From Piezodorus guildinii (Eukaryota > Arthropoda > Insecta > Hemiptera > Pentatomidae), in the NCBI GenBank assembly GCA_023052935.1, contig CM041297.1:100276484-100340483 (forward strand): a DNA stretch of 64,000 nucleotides. The letters are read 5' to 3'. The notes under the pieces were generated by a model. The model had not been told where the DNA came from, searched no databases, and saw only the letters and a list, made by a program, of their open reading frames with translations. Shown here piece after piece: positions 30,650-41,445 of this stretch. The position numbers were made by a program, and so were the translations under genes. How positions within the stretch are numbered: the first letter of the stretch is position 1; every line of letters begins with the position of its first letter.

Positions 30650-31095
30650 AGGTCGTTGGTTTAAAATCGTGTTTATAAACATTTATTCTCCCACCGAAGA
30701 CAGTGATGATGAAGTAAAATGCGAATTTTATGATAAACTAGAGTCGGTTTACGATACGTTACCGCGAAATTACATCAAGATAATAATAGGCGACGCGAAC
30801 GCAAAGGTTAAAAGAGAAGAAGTATATCGTCCTACAATCGGTAAAGAAAGTTTGCACGAATATAGTAATGTTATGTAATAAAGTTTGTATTTGCTGATCC
30901 GACTGGTAGGCGTCCGAAAGGTAGGCCGAAGCGTCGATGGGAGGATTGCGTTAAGGCTGATCTCGGGGGCTCGGGCTTGAGCGGTGAACATTGACACGTC
31001 TGTGTAGACGGAATTTGGTGGTATCGGTATCGAACCTTCGGGTTCGGTAAGCCTATTATTAGTATATCGACCGACGTCAATAAGTCTTGTAAAAA
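30650..31095 (+). pseudogene. RTE-type LINE: endonuclease fragment fused to 3' end
   Basis: The frame INIYSPTEDSDDEVKCEFYD, then YIKIIIGDANAKVKREEVYR with PTIGKESLHEYSN, matches the RTE apurinic endonuclease (family: INCYAPTEDSDDEEKDEFY and GDFNAKVG). The catalytic GDFNAKVG reads GDANAKVK. After about 30 bp it jumps to GRRPKGRPKRRWEDCVKADL, the C-terminal block that normally lies far downstream, so the whole polymerase has been deleted. Ends near 31095. Confidence 0.8.
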
Positions 31096-31500
31096 ACAAA
31101 CAAAAAAATCCTGATTATGAGGGCACTTCTAATTATATTCCATTATGTTATTATTTACGTCAACTTATTTTTTTAATTAAGCCGCTTTAAAAACGAGTAA
31201 TTTTGACATCAAACTTATTTTTATATCTTTACTTTAAACAGAGATATCAAATAAAATTTGTTTTTCGCTCACAAAATTTCCTTTTTTTTTACGCGTCTTC
31301 TAGGAAGCGTTGGTCCCTAATATTTTAAAGAGTCTAATGGTTCAATGTTTCAACAAAAAAATTGATTAACATGAAACATTTGAAAATTTATCCTTGTGAG
31401 TAGGTAGAATACATACTTCGACTTATTAAAATGAAAATGTTCTAATTTATTTATTTTTTTATTTAAACATATTTATTCATATATTTATTCATATATATTT
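31096..31500. other. No gene seen
   Basis: AT-rich spacer with TTTATTCATATA repeats at 31469-31500. Confidence 0.5.
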
Positions 31501-31510
31501 ATTCTGTTAA

Positions 31511-31732
31511 TTCAGTCGGGGAGCGACCCTAGGGTATGGAGACCCTCCTGGGGCAGACCCAGCCTCTACAAAGTGGGTACCCAAATTAATTGGGGAAAAA
31601 CCTGGCGGCTGAGCGCGATTAAGGCCTAATCACCTCATTGCACTGCCGTTGGCCTAGAAACAGTACGAATCTCTATATGTACTGAGCCCAAGACCCTTCA
31701 TGGGTTGTAGTGGTACAGGTTTTTTTTTTTAT
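31511..31732 (+). mobile_element. SINE family 2, 5' truncated, poly(T) end
   Basis: Begins TTCAGTCGGGGAGCGACCCT (no tRNA head) and runs through GGGGAAAAACCTGGCGGCTG to GGGTTGTAGTGGTACAGG plus a T-run. Very similar to 62289-62480 on the other strand. Confidence 0.85.
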
Positions 31733-31839
31733 TCATATATACAACTGTATAAAAATACATCAAGTAAATGTGATGGACATACGGCTAACTGACATGAAAT
31801 ATATGTAGAGACACTACCCATTGGCAGCACTCTAAAAAT

Positions 31840-32290
31840 ATTCTAAACTAGAAGGTCTCGGAGCCATCTTATTATCAGACGCCTCGGAGGATTATCAGGA
31901 GTTGAAGAGAAAGAAAGAATGGAAACCAGTGGATTAGAGTGGGAATGGAGTTTTTCATGGCATGAATGATACCTAGTTCGGGCTAAATCAGTAACGTATG
32001 GAACATTAAGGTATTTATAGATAAGTTTATTCGTGACAAAATACGGAGCATTGAGGATTTTACGAAGGATTTTGGATTGTAAGTATTGGATACGAGAGTA
32101 ATTCGATGGTTTAGTAGACCCTCATAGCTCTACTCCGTAAGTCCAGATTGGTCTTATGATAGATATCTAGATGTGCCTTTTGTAGTTAAGAGGAAGCTTT
32201 TGTAATTTTACCATTAAAGTGTTGAAGTCGCCGAAAACGGCGAGCATTTATTATTTTTGAGTGACAAGATAGCAAAAATTAAAAAAAGTT
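31840..32290 (-). pseudogene. Jockey-type LINE C-terminal fragment
   Basis: Minus strand, almost one frame: LPLNYKRHI, IIRPIWTYGVEL, KILRKILNAPYFVTNKLIYK, YLNVPYVTDLARTRYHS, and TPDNPPRRLIIRWLRDLLV with stop. This is the best-preserved C-terminus of the family in the window. Two stops interrupt the upstream part. Confidence 0.85.
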
Positions 32291-32379
32291 GACATAAATA
32301 ATAATATAATGAAATATAATTAGAACTGCCATCATAATCAGAACTACAGTCCTTTCTTTTTTGTTTTCTAGTCTTATTG

Positions 32380-32640
32380 ACGTTGGTCGATATGATAATT
32401 AATTAATAATTCAACAGAAAAATAGAAGAGATATGTTCTATAATTATTTAAATATAGAAGAAGATTGTGGTTATGAAATCCGGTCTGAAATGTTGGGAAA
32501 TTTTAGATTTTACTGTCACCTTTCGCAATAAATAGTTATGAGAACATTTCTGAACCTTAGTTATCTCTCTTAAGGAATTTAGGGAAAATTCTACGTAAAA
32601 GTCTCCATTCTCCCGTTAGGATTTATAAGAATATAGTTAA
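32380..32640 (-). repeat. Right arm of the 2.3-kb inverted repeat
   Basis: Inverted partner of 30355-30605; contains GAAGAAGATTGTGGTTATGA. Confidence 0.75.
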
Positions 32641-32804
32641 CTTTTTACAGAATTCTCGCATATGCAAGATAGCAACTTACAATGACTCATATTGTTGGAT
32701 TAAACGTTTGAACGATATTTTTTTTAGGCTGAGCTTAATGGATAGGATAATGACTAATTCCTATGCGACAAAGTATAATAATCACTGTACTGGGACTGTA
32801 AAAC

Positions 32805-32880
32805 TGTTTACTGATCTCCAGGTCCCGGGTTCGAGTGCCACTGTGGCAGGATAATTATTTCTTCTGTTATATCAGCAGCG
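32805..32880 (+). mobile_element. SINE family 2 head fragment
   Basis: AGGTCCCGGGTTCGAGTGCC (box B) and CACTGTGGCAGGATAATTAT match the head part of the copy at 62510-62583; no box A clearly left. Not a functional tRNA gene: no cloverleaf 5' half. Confidence 0.55.
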
Positions 32881-33540
32881 TGTGCGTGTATGTGTCTGTC
32901 ATAATACATAAGGACCAGCTTGTGATGATATATAATAGCTCCTCCGTAATATCAGAGTAATAAGAGTGCTAATAATGATTGCCAACACCTAAATTTGGTA
33001 TTGTACAACTGATCGGAGTGATATTGGGGTATAATATAACACATTATATAACAGTTAATAACGCCATAGTTTGTAAAAATTATAAAAGAGCAGTAGCTAC
33101 TTGAGCAGCCTGGTCCTTTCTCCAGAGGATTGGAACATTGTGTCATCGATGACCTGCTCAAGGTTCTCCAGCATCTGGTTCGAGGCTGGTAAATCTGAAA
33201 TATGTATTTTGTTTATGAGAATGACATTTGCAATATATTAAACAAATATTTATTTATTAAAAAATATTGTTTTATTTTATTTTTTTAAATTTATCTTCTC
33301 TTTTTATTTTGATTTATTTTTTCCCCTCTCGTTTGTTTACATATTTTGTGCATGAGTCACTGCACCACAAACCTATTGCTCTTAATTGTGGCAGATTGTC
33401 TTGGGTTCCTGAAAAAAAAATGAAAAAAAAAATTTGAATAATTTTTTTAAATTAAAGTGTTTATTTTTCAGGTTGTTATAAACATAAAAAAAGTGTGCAA
33501 GCGAAGAACGGCATGGACTGAAATAGGAAAATAGAAGATG
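32881..33540. other. No gene seen
   Basis: AT- and T-rich; nothing recognised. Confidence 0.5.
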
Positions 33541-33630
33541 CAGAAAATTCTAGTAAAATACCTCCTATATGCCGATGATATTGTCCTAATAGCGGACAAA
33601 AAAGAAAAGCTACTAGCTCTGGTTTAATTG
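33541..33630 (+). pseudogene. LINE polymerase active-site fragment
   Basis: The frame KILVKYLLYADDIVLIADKK contains YADD, the reverse transcriptase active site of LINE polymerases, then a stop after KEKLLALV. Only about 30 codons. Confidence 0.7.
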
Positions 33631-33845
33631 GAATTGTCATATATTAACGTATAAGTGTTAGGATCATGTAGGATGGTAATAGAAGTCGCAGCCGGCGGTT
33701 TTTTTTTTATCGCTTTTCTGGTTATACGTATCTTAAAAAGTAAGGCCTTAAAGTTTGAGAGAGGTTAATTTTTTTGGTTGATTACAAAGGTTTAACAACT
33801 GAAAATCTTCTTCTTCTTCCAGTGGCGCGACAGGTCGTGTAGGCT

Positions 33846-34098
33846 TGGCCTCGCGGTGTAAAGCCTCCTTGGAGATCACACTCACGTTTCTCGATGTATT
33901 TTATAGGGTAGGCTCATCACTCCCTACGCATAATTTTGTAAGTGGCCATTTAGCTGACGGGTCACACATACCCGGGGGAGAGACTGTGAGTGAATCCCCA
34001 TTTATTAAATTCGTGAAAAAGTCTTTCTTGGACTGGGATTCGAACTCACAACCTTTAGCGTGAGAGACTAGCCCGTTAGCTACTCAGCTACGGGCTCC
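33846..34098 (-). mobile_element. SINE family 3 copy
   Basis: On the minus strand a head with box A (GTAGCTGAGTAGCTAACG) and box B (GTGAGTTCGAATCCCAG), followed by a body shared with 42019-42268 (complement of TCACGTTTCTCGATG and ACGGGTCACACATACCC). Confidence 0.8.
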
Positions 34099-34997
34099 TC
34101 CTCTACTGAAAATAATAAACCAAAATATAAACGATATTATGGAAAAGTGATAAATATTAACTTATAGTTATGAAAGTGTTGTACCGGAAGATAAGTAATA
34201 ATAATTTAATTAATAAGAACATAAGTTCTAGCGATTTAATTATTATCATTCCATTCTTCCTAATTTAGGTTTAGCTGTAATTTGAAAAAAAGTATATGAA
34301 AATTATATTAGATGAATAAACTTTGGGTCTCTAGTACAACACACATTTATAGACATTCGAACTAATTAATGCTCACAGGTAGTTAATGTTGCAATGAACT
34401 CGTTAATATCACCAATAATGAAACACTTATATTACAATTTAATTATATTTTATTTCTTAAGAAGTGTTTAAGCACTAAACACTAATTACATGAGGAACGA
34501 TCAGGTTCAGGAATGTGTATACGTGCAGACATAAAGGTGCTGCCAATCGATTCCAGGGACCTGGTTCGATTTCTCTTTCTTTGAAAATAATTATTTATTA
34601 TTTGGGAACTCCAAACAGAAATTAAAAAGATGATAAGCATTAAGAAAGCTGTCAAACTCTTAGCAGGAAAAAAAAAATAAATAAATAGATGCTTGGCACG
34701 AAAAAAAAAGTTTGCACACTTTATGAAAAACGGGACGATAGCAGATGACACCATCTTCAAAGGTTCCCTCTCATATTCTCTTAGAGTGAACATCCTTGCG
34801 AAAATATATTATTGCGGAGAAAGCAAGGATTGCAAAAAAGAAACATAAAATGAAGAAAAGAGGTCGAAGATCTGCTTGAGAAATTGTGGTGTGTCAGTTA
34901 TTACGATTATATGGATCTGAAGCATCCATTGTAACATTTAGAGGTCATGATATGGTTTATTTTTAGTTCATTTCATTGAGTTGTCATTTCCTAGAAA
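34099..34997. other. No supported gene
   Basis: A 103-codon minus frame (34793-34482) has a hydrophobic stretch (SLTAFLMLIIFLISVWSS) but much of it comes from A-runs, and I recognise no family. Otherwise AT-rich. Confidence 0.4.
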
Positions 34998-35000
34998 AGA

Positions 35001-35275
35001 GGATCACTTGTAGCAGGGTGGTTAGCATAACATCCTATGCTAAAGGTCACGTGTTAGAACTAAACGGATGGTCCTAGGATTTTTTAATGGGAGTAAAAAA
35101 TCCTTAGTTATGCCGTCTTCGGAGGGGACGTTAAAAGGTGGTCCCAAGCCTGTGCGATGTCAGGTACTCATTAAAGATCCCTTCCTAATAAAACCTGGAT
35201 AGGCAAAATTTAGTACTCCCACTCATCCTTCGATTAGCCATATTAGCATAAACTGACGTTAAATAATTAAATAAA
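35001..35275 (+). mobile_element. SINE family 1 copy, full length
   Basis: GGATCACTTGTAGCAGGGTG head, body with ATCCTTAGTTATGCCGTC, tail TTAAATAATTAAATAAAT. Confidence 0.85.
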
Positions 35276-35600
35276 TTTCCTAGAAAACTAGAATCTATCT
35301 CTCAGATTGTACCTTGTATTATTTTTATTACTTAAAAAAAAATGTATTTATTTAAATTTTAATATACACCTGTCATGCAGTAGTGCAATTAATTGTAAAG
35401 TAAAGTAAGTAGATTATGAGGTATGATAATGTCTCGTAAAGAAATAAATTACCCATTGGTAACTCTTCTTTGTATTATTTAACATTGCAGACCATCTTCT
35501 TTTCAGTTATGTTCAGGGGTTATTAGGAACAGGAATAACAGGTTATGAACAAGTCCTTTATTACCTTAATTTAATATAAATACAACAATTACCTCCTCTC
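35276..35600. other. No gene seen
   Basis: A short Jockey-like remnant may lie at 35488-35540 (ACCATCTTCTTTTCAGTTAT matches 3186-3206). Confidence 0.4.
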
Positions 35601-35602
35601 TC

Positions 35603-35870
35603 TCATAAATTTGAGTACTTACGTTTCAAGATACACAGAATCCGAGTGACGAATAAGGAAAATCTGTTTTTCCAAATTGATAAAGATTGCCCAAAATTTT
35701 TAAACTAGCAGAAGTAATTAGCAATTGCGAAATATAATTTTCCTTTGGATCATTAATTGCTTTTCATATTACTTGTCTATTAACAACTATATATAAAGTT
35801 ATACGTAATATAGTTATTTGGAAATGATAAACTATTTGGTAATAATTTGAGAAGTTTAAGTAACGTTTAT
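35603..35870 (+). repeat. Dispersed repeat R2 copy (short)
   Basis: CTTACGTTTCAAGATACACA and the later ATATAGTTATTTGGAAATGA match 59685 and 60190; the middle is deleted relative to that copy. Confidence 0.65.
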
Positions 35871-36200
35871 AAGATCTCCTTGGGCAAAGTTAATATCAAA
35901 ATGCAGTCGGAAATGCACCTCGATTGCAGGAAATGTTGCACAAGAGGAACTGCCCTGCTTAGTTAATAGTTAACATTTCAAAATGTCCGATGATAGCATT
36001 ACAGCCATGTAATGAGCGATTATCATACTCTATTTCATTGGATCATTAATCAAAATCATGCGTGACCGTAAAGTCCCTTAATCGATTACTAAGATTATTT
36101 CTCTTTGGTACAAGCGAAGGGTTTAAGATGTATTTTTGATCGCTGCATTAACAGAACACACAAATATATAATGTGTCCTGTGACCTACCCTTTTTTTTTT
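35871..36200. other. No gene seen
   Basis: AT-rich spacer ending in a T-run directly before fold-back element D. Confidence 0.5.
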
Positions 36201-36277
36201 TAGATGAGGAAGATGGTTGGGGGTGCGGTCATAAATAAGAAACACACATTTAAAATAAGTGTTATTTTAATTATGTG

Positions 36278-36316
36278 CCGACGTTTCGGCCTACAATGTG
36301 GGCCTTCATCAGGGCT
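36278..36316 (-). ncRNA. Hammerhead-ribozyme-like motif (left arm of D)
   Basis: Minus strand: GCC, CTGATGA, A, stem II GGCC/GGCC, GAAA, CGTC, GGC. Full core, GTC cleavage triplet, stem I of three pairs. Confidence 0.65.
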
Positions 36317-37026
36317 AAAAGAAACAAGATAACAACCAATATAATTATAGACTTAATAATGCGTTAGGTATATAATAATAATATGACAGTAATAAATTAT
36401 GGGAACATAAATAAAATTAAATGTAAAATGATAATAAGATGACAATTATAAAGTATGGAAATAAGGTGACAGTTATAAAGTATGGAAATAAACAAATTAA
36501 GATGATAGTTATAAAGTATGGAAGTAAACATAATTGAGATGATAATATTGTAATGAGAATATATAAAGAGAGACTAAGCAAATGAAAAAAATGACAAAGG
36601 AAAATATGTGAACAATTAAAATTTTAAATATTAACAATTTTGAAGTTTCTTTTTTATATATTACCTATAATCTTAAATATGTTTTTAATATATTACCGTC
36701 ATATATCACTAAAAATTGTTAATATTTAAAATTTTAATTGTTCACATATTTTCCTTTGTCATTTTTTTCTCTCTTTATATATTCTCATTACAATATTATC
36801 ATCTCAATTATGTTTACTTCCATACTTTATAACTATCATCTTAATTTTGTTTATTTCCATACTTTATAACTGTCACCTTATTTCCATACTTTATAATTGT
36901 CATCTTATTATCATTTTACATTTAATTTTATTTATGTTCCCATATTTTATTACTGTCATATTATTATTATATACCTAACGCATTATTAAGTCTATAATTA
37001 CATTGGTTGTTATCTTGTTTCTTTTA

Positions 37027-37065
37027 GCCCTGATGAAGGCCCACATTGTAGGCCGAAACGTCGGC
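37027..37065 (+). ncRNA. Hammerhead-ribozyme-like motif (right arm of D)
   Basis: Exact inverted copy of 36278-36316. The extra unpaired A after CTGATGA and the very short stem III (A-U closing a two-base loop) are as in the other copies and resemble minimal hammerheads described in Penelope-like elements. Confidence 0.65.
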
Positions 37066-37204
37066 ACATAATTAAAATAACACTTATTTTGAATGTGTGT
37101 TTCTAATTTATGACCGCACCCCCAACCATCTTCCTCATCTAATTTCTCAACGGTCAACAAAACTCCATCATTTTATTTATTTATATATTGTAATTTGCAA
37201 ACGT

Positions 37205-37570
37205 ATTCACAACTAAGTAATTATAAGCTCGAGATGTTACAGAAACTTTTTCATCATAATCGCCTTACCATAAGAGCCACTTTATATTCTGAAATTTACA
37301 TCTTTTTTGATTTCGCAAAAACGGCCGTAACGATTCAGATTTAACTCGCTATATCGGTGTAAATTTTAATGGGCTTTTAAATGATATATGTTTCATTCAG
37401 TTTGAAATAGTCTGACATGGCGATTTTTAATTACCTTTAATTTTGTACATCTCAAAAAAGCCGATTAAAATAACAGATATTATTGTAAATAATAATAAAA
37501 ACAGATTATTTAATAAACCACATGTTTCTTCTATCGAAACAAAAAATTAAATTAATTCTTCAACTTTTTA
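37205..37570 (+). repeat. Dispersed repeat R1, middle and 3' part
   Basis: CTCGAGATGTTACAGAAACT, then AAATTTTAATGGGCTTTTAA and AACCACATGTTTCTTCTAT, all in R1 order. Confidence 0.7.
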
Positions 37571-37844
37571 CTTTCACATACTATATCTGTGGCGGTCGTG
37601 AAAAACTGGATAACTCGAGTTATATATAAAAAATGAGTTAACTTCACGTATCGCTCCCTCAGACCTTCTCCTATGTCGTGTTAAATTGGTTAAAGAAATT
37701 TCTTGGTGGTAGAAATTGTAGGTTTAAAGAAAGCTGTAATTAATAACTCTATTTTGGTATTACGTAAAACTTTAAGTCGCTCACCTGTAATTTTGACGCT
37801 TATGAAAGCTTTTGACTTAACCACTTATTCACGACCGCCACAGG
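37571..37844. other. No gene seen
   Basis: Unassigned sequence between two R1 pieces; 74-codon plus frame without motif. Confidence 0.4.
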
Positions 37845-38265
37845 TATGTAGTAAGGGAAAGTATTGCGATCGTGAAAATTTTCGAATTCCAGTTTTCAAC
37901 GAAAATACACGTTTTAGGGTTTCCTGAGTCCAAATAACCAAGTCCCGCAAAAAAGTCTGTGTAGTAACTCCCGGGCGGAAACGAAAAGTCCTATGAAACT
38001 GAAATTTCATATTTAAGACAACTATACGCCCGAGATGTTACAAAAACTTTTTCATTAAAATCAGCTAACCAGAAGAGCCACCTTTATCGTGGTTTATACC
38101 CTAATATCATTATTTGGAAATAATAAACCATTGTGTAATAATTTGCAGTGTTCTTACTTTCACTTGCCATTAAATTTCATCTCTAACTGTATTTAAAAAT
38201 TCTTTAATTGATTTTAACAACGAAAGTTAGTGAAAGTTTTTTGTTGCGCCACCAGATTTTTTTAA
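37845..38265 (+). repeat. Dispersed repeat R1, head joined to tail
   Basis: Head TAAGGGAAAGTATTGCGATC (37851) through AGAAGAGCCACCTTTAT, then the tail end GCGCCACCAGATTTTTTTAA (38249). Middle missing. Confidence 0.7.
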
Positions 38266-39009
38266 ATGTTTTCTTTTACTGTTTTACTTCAAGTTTTTTT
38301 TTTTTTTTTGCCTCAATTATTATTGACTAATATTTAAAATAATTCAATAATCATAATAATAGGAGACATAGTTTTTATTTTATTTGAATGTTTGTTATTC
38401 CGAAGAAATCTAGTTCGGTGATGAACATTTTTTATTTATTTTTTAATAAAATTGCATCGTTTCTGTATCACTAAAAGAATTAAAAAATGTAAGAAATAAT
38501 AAATGCTTTGATGATATGGTAAAATACCACATAATGATTTGTTACATCGAGTTGTAAAGATGGAACCTTAAGTAAGAGTTTAGCTGATTAAGGGTGATGA
38601 CTATACAATAGATAAGAAAAATTACATTAAAAAGTCAAATCAAATGACTGGTAATAGAAATTAAAAGTATGTGTATGTAATAAATGTATGTATACTTTAA
38701 AAGTTTTAAGGTAAGTTCAGCTCCTTCTTGCCCGGTCCCTAGAGCTGCGTCGTGCTGAGGACTTACGTAACGAACAAGGTTCATGGACTCGGAATCGTCG
38801 TGTTAGCAGGTCATCTCGTCTTTATCCTATATTTATTATTTATCCTACTCAAGATTGAAGAAATGTATGGGAAAGTAAACTAAAAAAAAAATTATTTTCT
38901 TCTTCATAAACTTATATGATTTGTCTTCAGTACAACGAGAAGATCACATGTTACCCAATTATTAAAATATTTCTTAGGAACATACCTTTACCAAAACATT
39001 AACTCCCAT
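38266..39009. other. No gene seen
   Basis: AT-rich; a small GC-richer patch at 38710-38810 shows no frame I recognise. Confidence 0.5.
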
Positions 39010-39503
39010 CATCCACTCTATATGCATATTCTCCTTTAATTTAAATCCTCAGTCCACTCTCTTAAAACAAGATCACGCCATTTTGCCCTTTACGTTCCTA
39101 CCCACAAAACTAAAACTTTTGATCGTTCCTTTATTATCCACTCTACTACCCTCTGGAATTCTCTACCTACCCATATCCACCATGCTGCTTCTCTATCCTC
39201 ATTCAAATCGCAACATTTCCTGTACCTCCTGTCATACCAAACTGACGCTTAACAATTATGATATTGCAATTCTAAGTATTAAATTTTGAATGAAGAAAAT
39301 AAATAAAAAGCCTACTGTTTAAATATATATATTTTTTGTCAATTCATTTATTTTTCATTCTGTTCAACACCATCGTTTGCGGAAGATTTCATTTTTTTTT
39401 TGTATAATATTTCTTCTTCTTTCTTATCTTATTATTTTAAATAATAACTATGTTAATTTTGTCTGTTGGCCAGACATATTATATTATTTCACATTTCAAT
39501 GTA
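39010..39503 (+). pseudogene. LINE C-terminal fragment with 3' untranslated region (left part)
   Basis: The frame HFALYVPTHKTKTFDRSFII, then HSTTLWNSLP and ASLSSFKSQHFLYLL, matches the ending at 9733-9966. The 3' tail (CTGTTGGCCAGACATATTAT, 39460) continues after the mariner at 40399-40470. Confidence 0.8.
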
Positions 39504-40398
39504 CGAGGCATGTTTTTTAAGTTAGCACCGTTTTGCGATTCCGCCGCCGCAACGCTACGGTCGGCTTTCCGCACAAGCTCGCTGGCTACCTACATCTCTT
39601 GTCTACGCGCTAACACCATTACAGTCAGATTCTTCATTGTATACGTTGTTTACTGGTGTTTAAGATGCCTCCGACAATCGTGAGTCCCGCTGATTGTGAA
39701 GTACGGGCTGTTATACCACTCCTTAGTGCTAAAGGCGTAAAACCGATCGATATTCATCGTGAGATCGTTGAAGTTTAGGGACAGAACATTATGAGTGATG
39801 GAATGGTAAGGAAATGGGTGAGAGAATTTAAAGATGGCCACACAATTGTGCATGATGAAGAACGGAGTGGTGCTAGTGGAGTTTCTGCCTCGTAAGGAGA
39901 CAATTAATCCCAGCGTCTTATTGTGAGACATTGAAAAATCTGCGTCGTGCAATCCAGAACAAAAGACGTGGCAAGTTGAGTAAGGGTATCGTTTTGCTGC
40001 ATGACAATGCTCGTCCACATGTGGCTAATCTGTCCAAAGATCTCATCAAATCATTTAAATAGGAAACTCTAGATCATCCTCCATTCAGCCCTGATCTGAC
40101 GCCCAGCGACTACCATTTGTTCCTGCACTTGAAGAAAAACCTGGGCGGTTAGCGTCTTTAAGACGATAACGAAGTCAAAACATTTAAGATGCAGTGGTTA
40201 ACAATACAGGCGGCAGAATTTTTTGAGGAGGGTATTCAAAAACAAGTGCCGCGTTATGACAAGTGTCTCAAAATTCATGGAAATTATGTAGAAAAGTAGA
40301 TTAAGGTACAGGCTTTCATGTAAAAATAAAATTATTGCGATATCTTTGCGCGTCTTTCTTTAATTCCAAAACGGTACTTACTTAAAAAACATGCCTCG
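39504..40398 (+). mobile_element. mariner element, 895 bp, inserted in a LINE 3' tail
   Basis: Ends CGAGGCATGTTTTTTAAGTT and, inverted, CGAGGCATGTTTTTTAAGTA, with TA on both sides (39502-39503, 40399-40400). The related tail at 1716-1830 lacks the insertion, giving an independent view of the empty site. Confidence 0.92.
39665..40299 (+). pseudogene. mariner transposase, internally deleted
   Basis: Starts MPPTIVSPADCEVRAV and continues through GVKPIDIHREIVEV (stop) and SDGMVRKWVREFKDG with HDEERSGASG (DNA-binding region and linker). Then it jumps to LRRAIQNKRRGK, GIVLLHDNARPHVA (second catalytic Asp) and PPFSPDLTPSDYHLF (third Asp), ending IHGNYVEK stop. The segment with the first catalytic Asp is deleted and at least four stops occur. 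Non-functional. Confidence 0.9.
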
Positions 40399-40470
40399 TA
40401 CAACCTGTTATTCTTAAGGGACCCAGTCCCAGAATACTTTCTTTTTTTATATATTCTATTCTATATGCAT
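40399..40470 (+). repeat. LINE 3' tail (right part, after mariner)
   Basis: CTTAAGGGACCCAGTCCCAG hairpin and TTCTATTCTAT end, as at 1765-1815. Confidence 0.75.
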
Positions 40471-41385
40471 CTAACAACCGTTCCTAGAGTATGTATGTGT
40501 TCATGAGTACCAGAAAACTTTCAGATGTCCGAAAATTAGTGTTGTCGAATGGGGTACGAAAAATATCATCGGGATCTATAGTAATAATATTTTTTGACCT
40601 TCTCATTTCAAGCATTCGGTCAAAATGGAATAGAGTCCGCAATGAACTTTAATTTATTGTTCAAAAAACGTTGGAAGTGCAGAAGAAGTTAATGAACTAA
40701 CCAATGATAGACATGGAAGTGTCAGTGATATGAAGTAGTTGTTCCCAGCAAGTGGTCCGCCGACACCCAGGGGATGGCAATGACGATGCCCAGGGGTTTG
40801 CAGAGGTCATTCGAAAATTATTTTAAATTATCCAAATTAAAAATATTTGGAAAGCCTTAGCTTGTAACAAGACATGCATTGTACAGACACATTAAATTGT
40901 GCGAGGTAATTGTTAGTAAATAGATACCTATATTGTATTTATAAATTTTACTAATTTTTGAGTACAATATTTCGTGGATTCCTGTTAGTTCTTGGAGTCT
41001 GGATCTGGCAATAGTATCTTGATCATTAACAATTTTTTCAATCGCGGTCACTAAATCGTTAGTCCATTATTTCAATAACGAAATTTTGTTGTTAGTAGGA
41101 TGCGACTTAAAATTAAGACGATGCTTTGCAATAAGTACTGTATAAAAAAATCTATTTATAAAATTTAGTTAATTTTTTTGCTTTGAAATCTAGAATTGTT
41201 TTTATACTGTGTTAATATAACTTTTTTTTTATTTTTTTTTTTGTTATAGATAGAAATTTGTTAGTATGCTTGAGTGAGTTAATCGAAATAAATTAAATAT
41301 GAACTTAGTACCTTGTAGAAAGAGCTGCAATTTTCAAAAGCGTTTTTAATGACTAGTGTGAACTTTAGATGGAATCAGACGAGAG

Positions 41386-41390
<5 letters not shown>
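40471..41390. other. No gene seen
   Basis: A patch at 40740-40810 (GTCCGCCGACACCCAGG) is GC-richer and may be a decayed transposon end. A 64-codon minus frame at 40857-41051 is unassigned. Confidence 0.4.

Positions 41391-41439
<49 letters not shown>
41391..41439. repeat. (TA)n microsatellite
   Basis: About 49 bp of alternating AT. Confidence 0.95.

Positions 41440-41445
<6 letters not shown>

Larger units (their letters stand above)
36201..37141. mobile_element. Fold-back element D: 941-bp long inverted repeat with two hammerhead-like motifs
   Basis: Arms of about 440 bp (36201-36642 and 36712-37141) are nearly perfect inverted copies around a loop of about 70 bp; one short indel is visible (the left arm has AGACTAAGCAAATG extra). 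Both ends read TAGATGAGGAAGATGGTTGG. Ribozyme-like motifs lie 77 bp inside each end, facing outward. Within each arm the unit ATAGTTATAAAGTATGGAA is repeated three to four times. No coding frame; no obvious target duplication. The best-preserved large member of the family here. Confidence 0.9.

Noticed and set aside
33998..34098. Possible tRNA gene on the minus strand
   Set aside because: Continues into the SINE-3 body shared with 42019-42268; the extra bases in the D-arm also break the cloverleaf.
34482..34793. 103-codon minus frame with a hydrophobic segment
   Set aside because: Runs of Phe and Lys arise from A- and T-runs; no family, no splice or repeat context.
36201..37141. Explanation of the 941-bp palindrome as an assembly fold-back artefact
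   Set aside because: Arms differ by an indel and several bases, a unique loop separates them, and three other fold-back elements with the same motif occur in the window; an artefact would give perfect arms.
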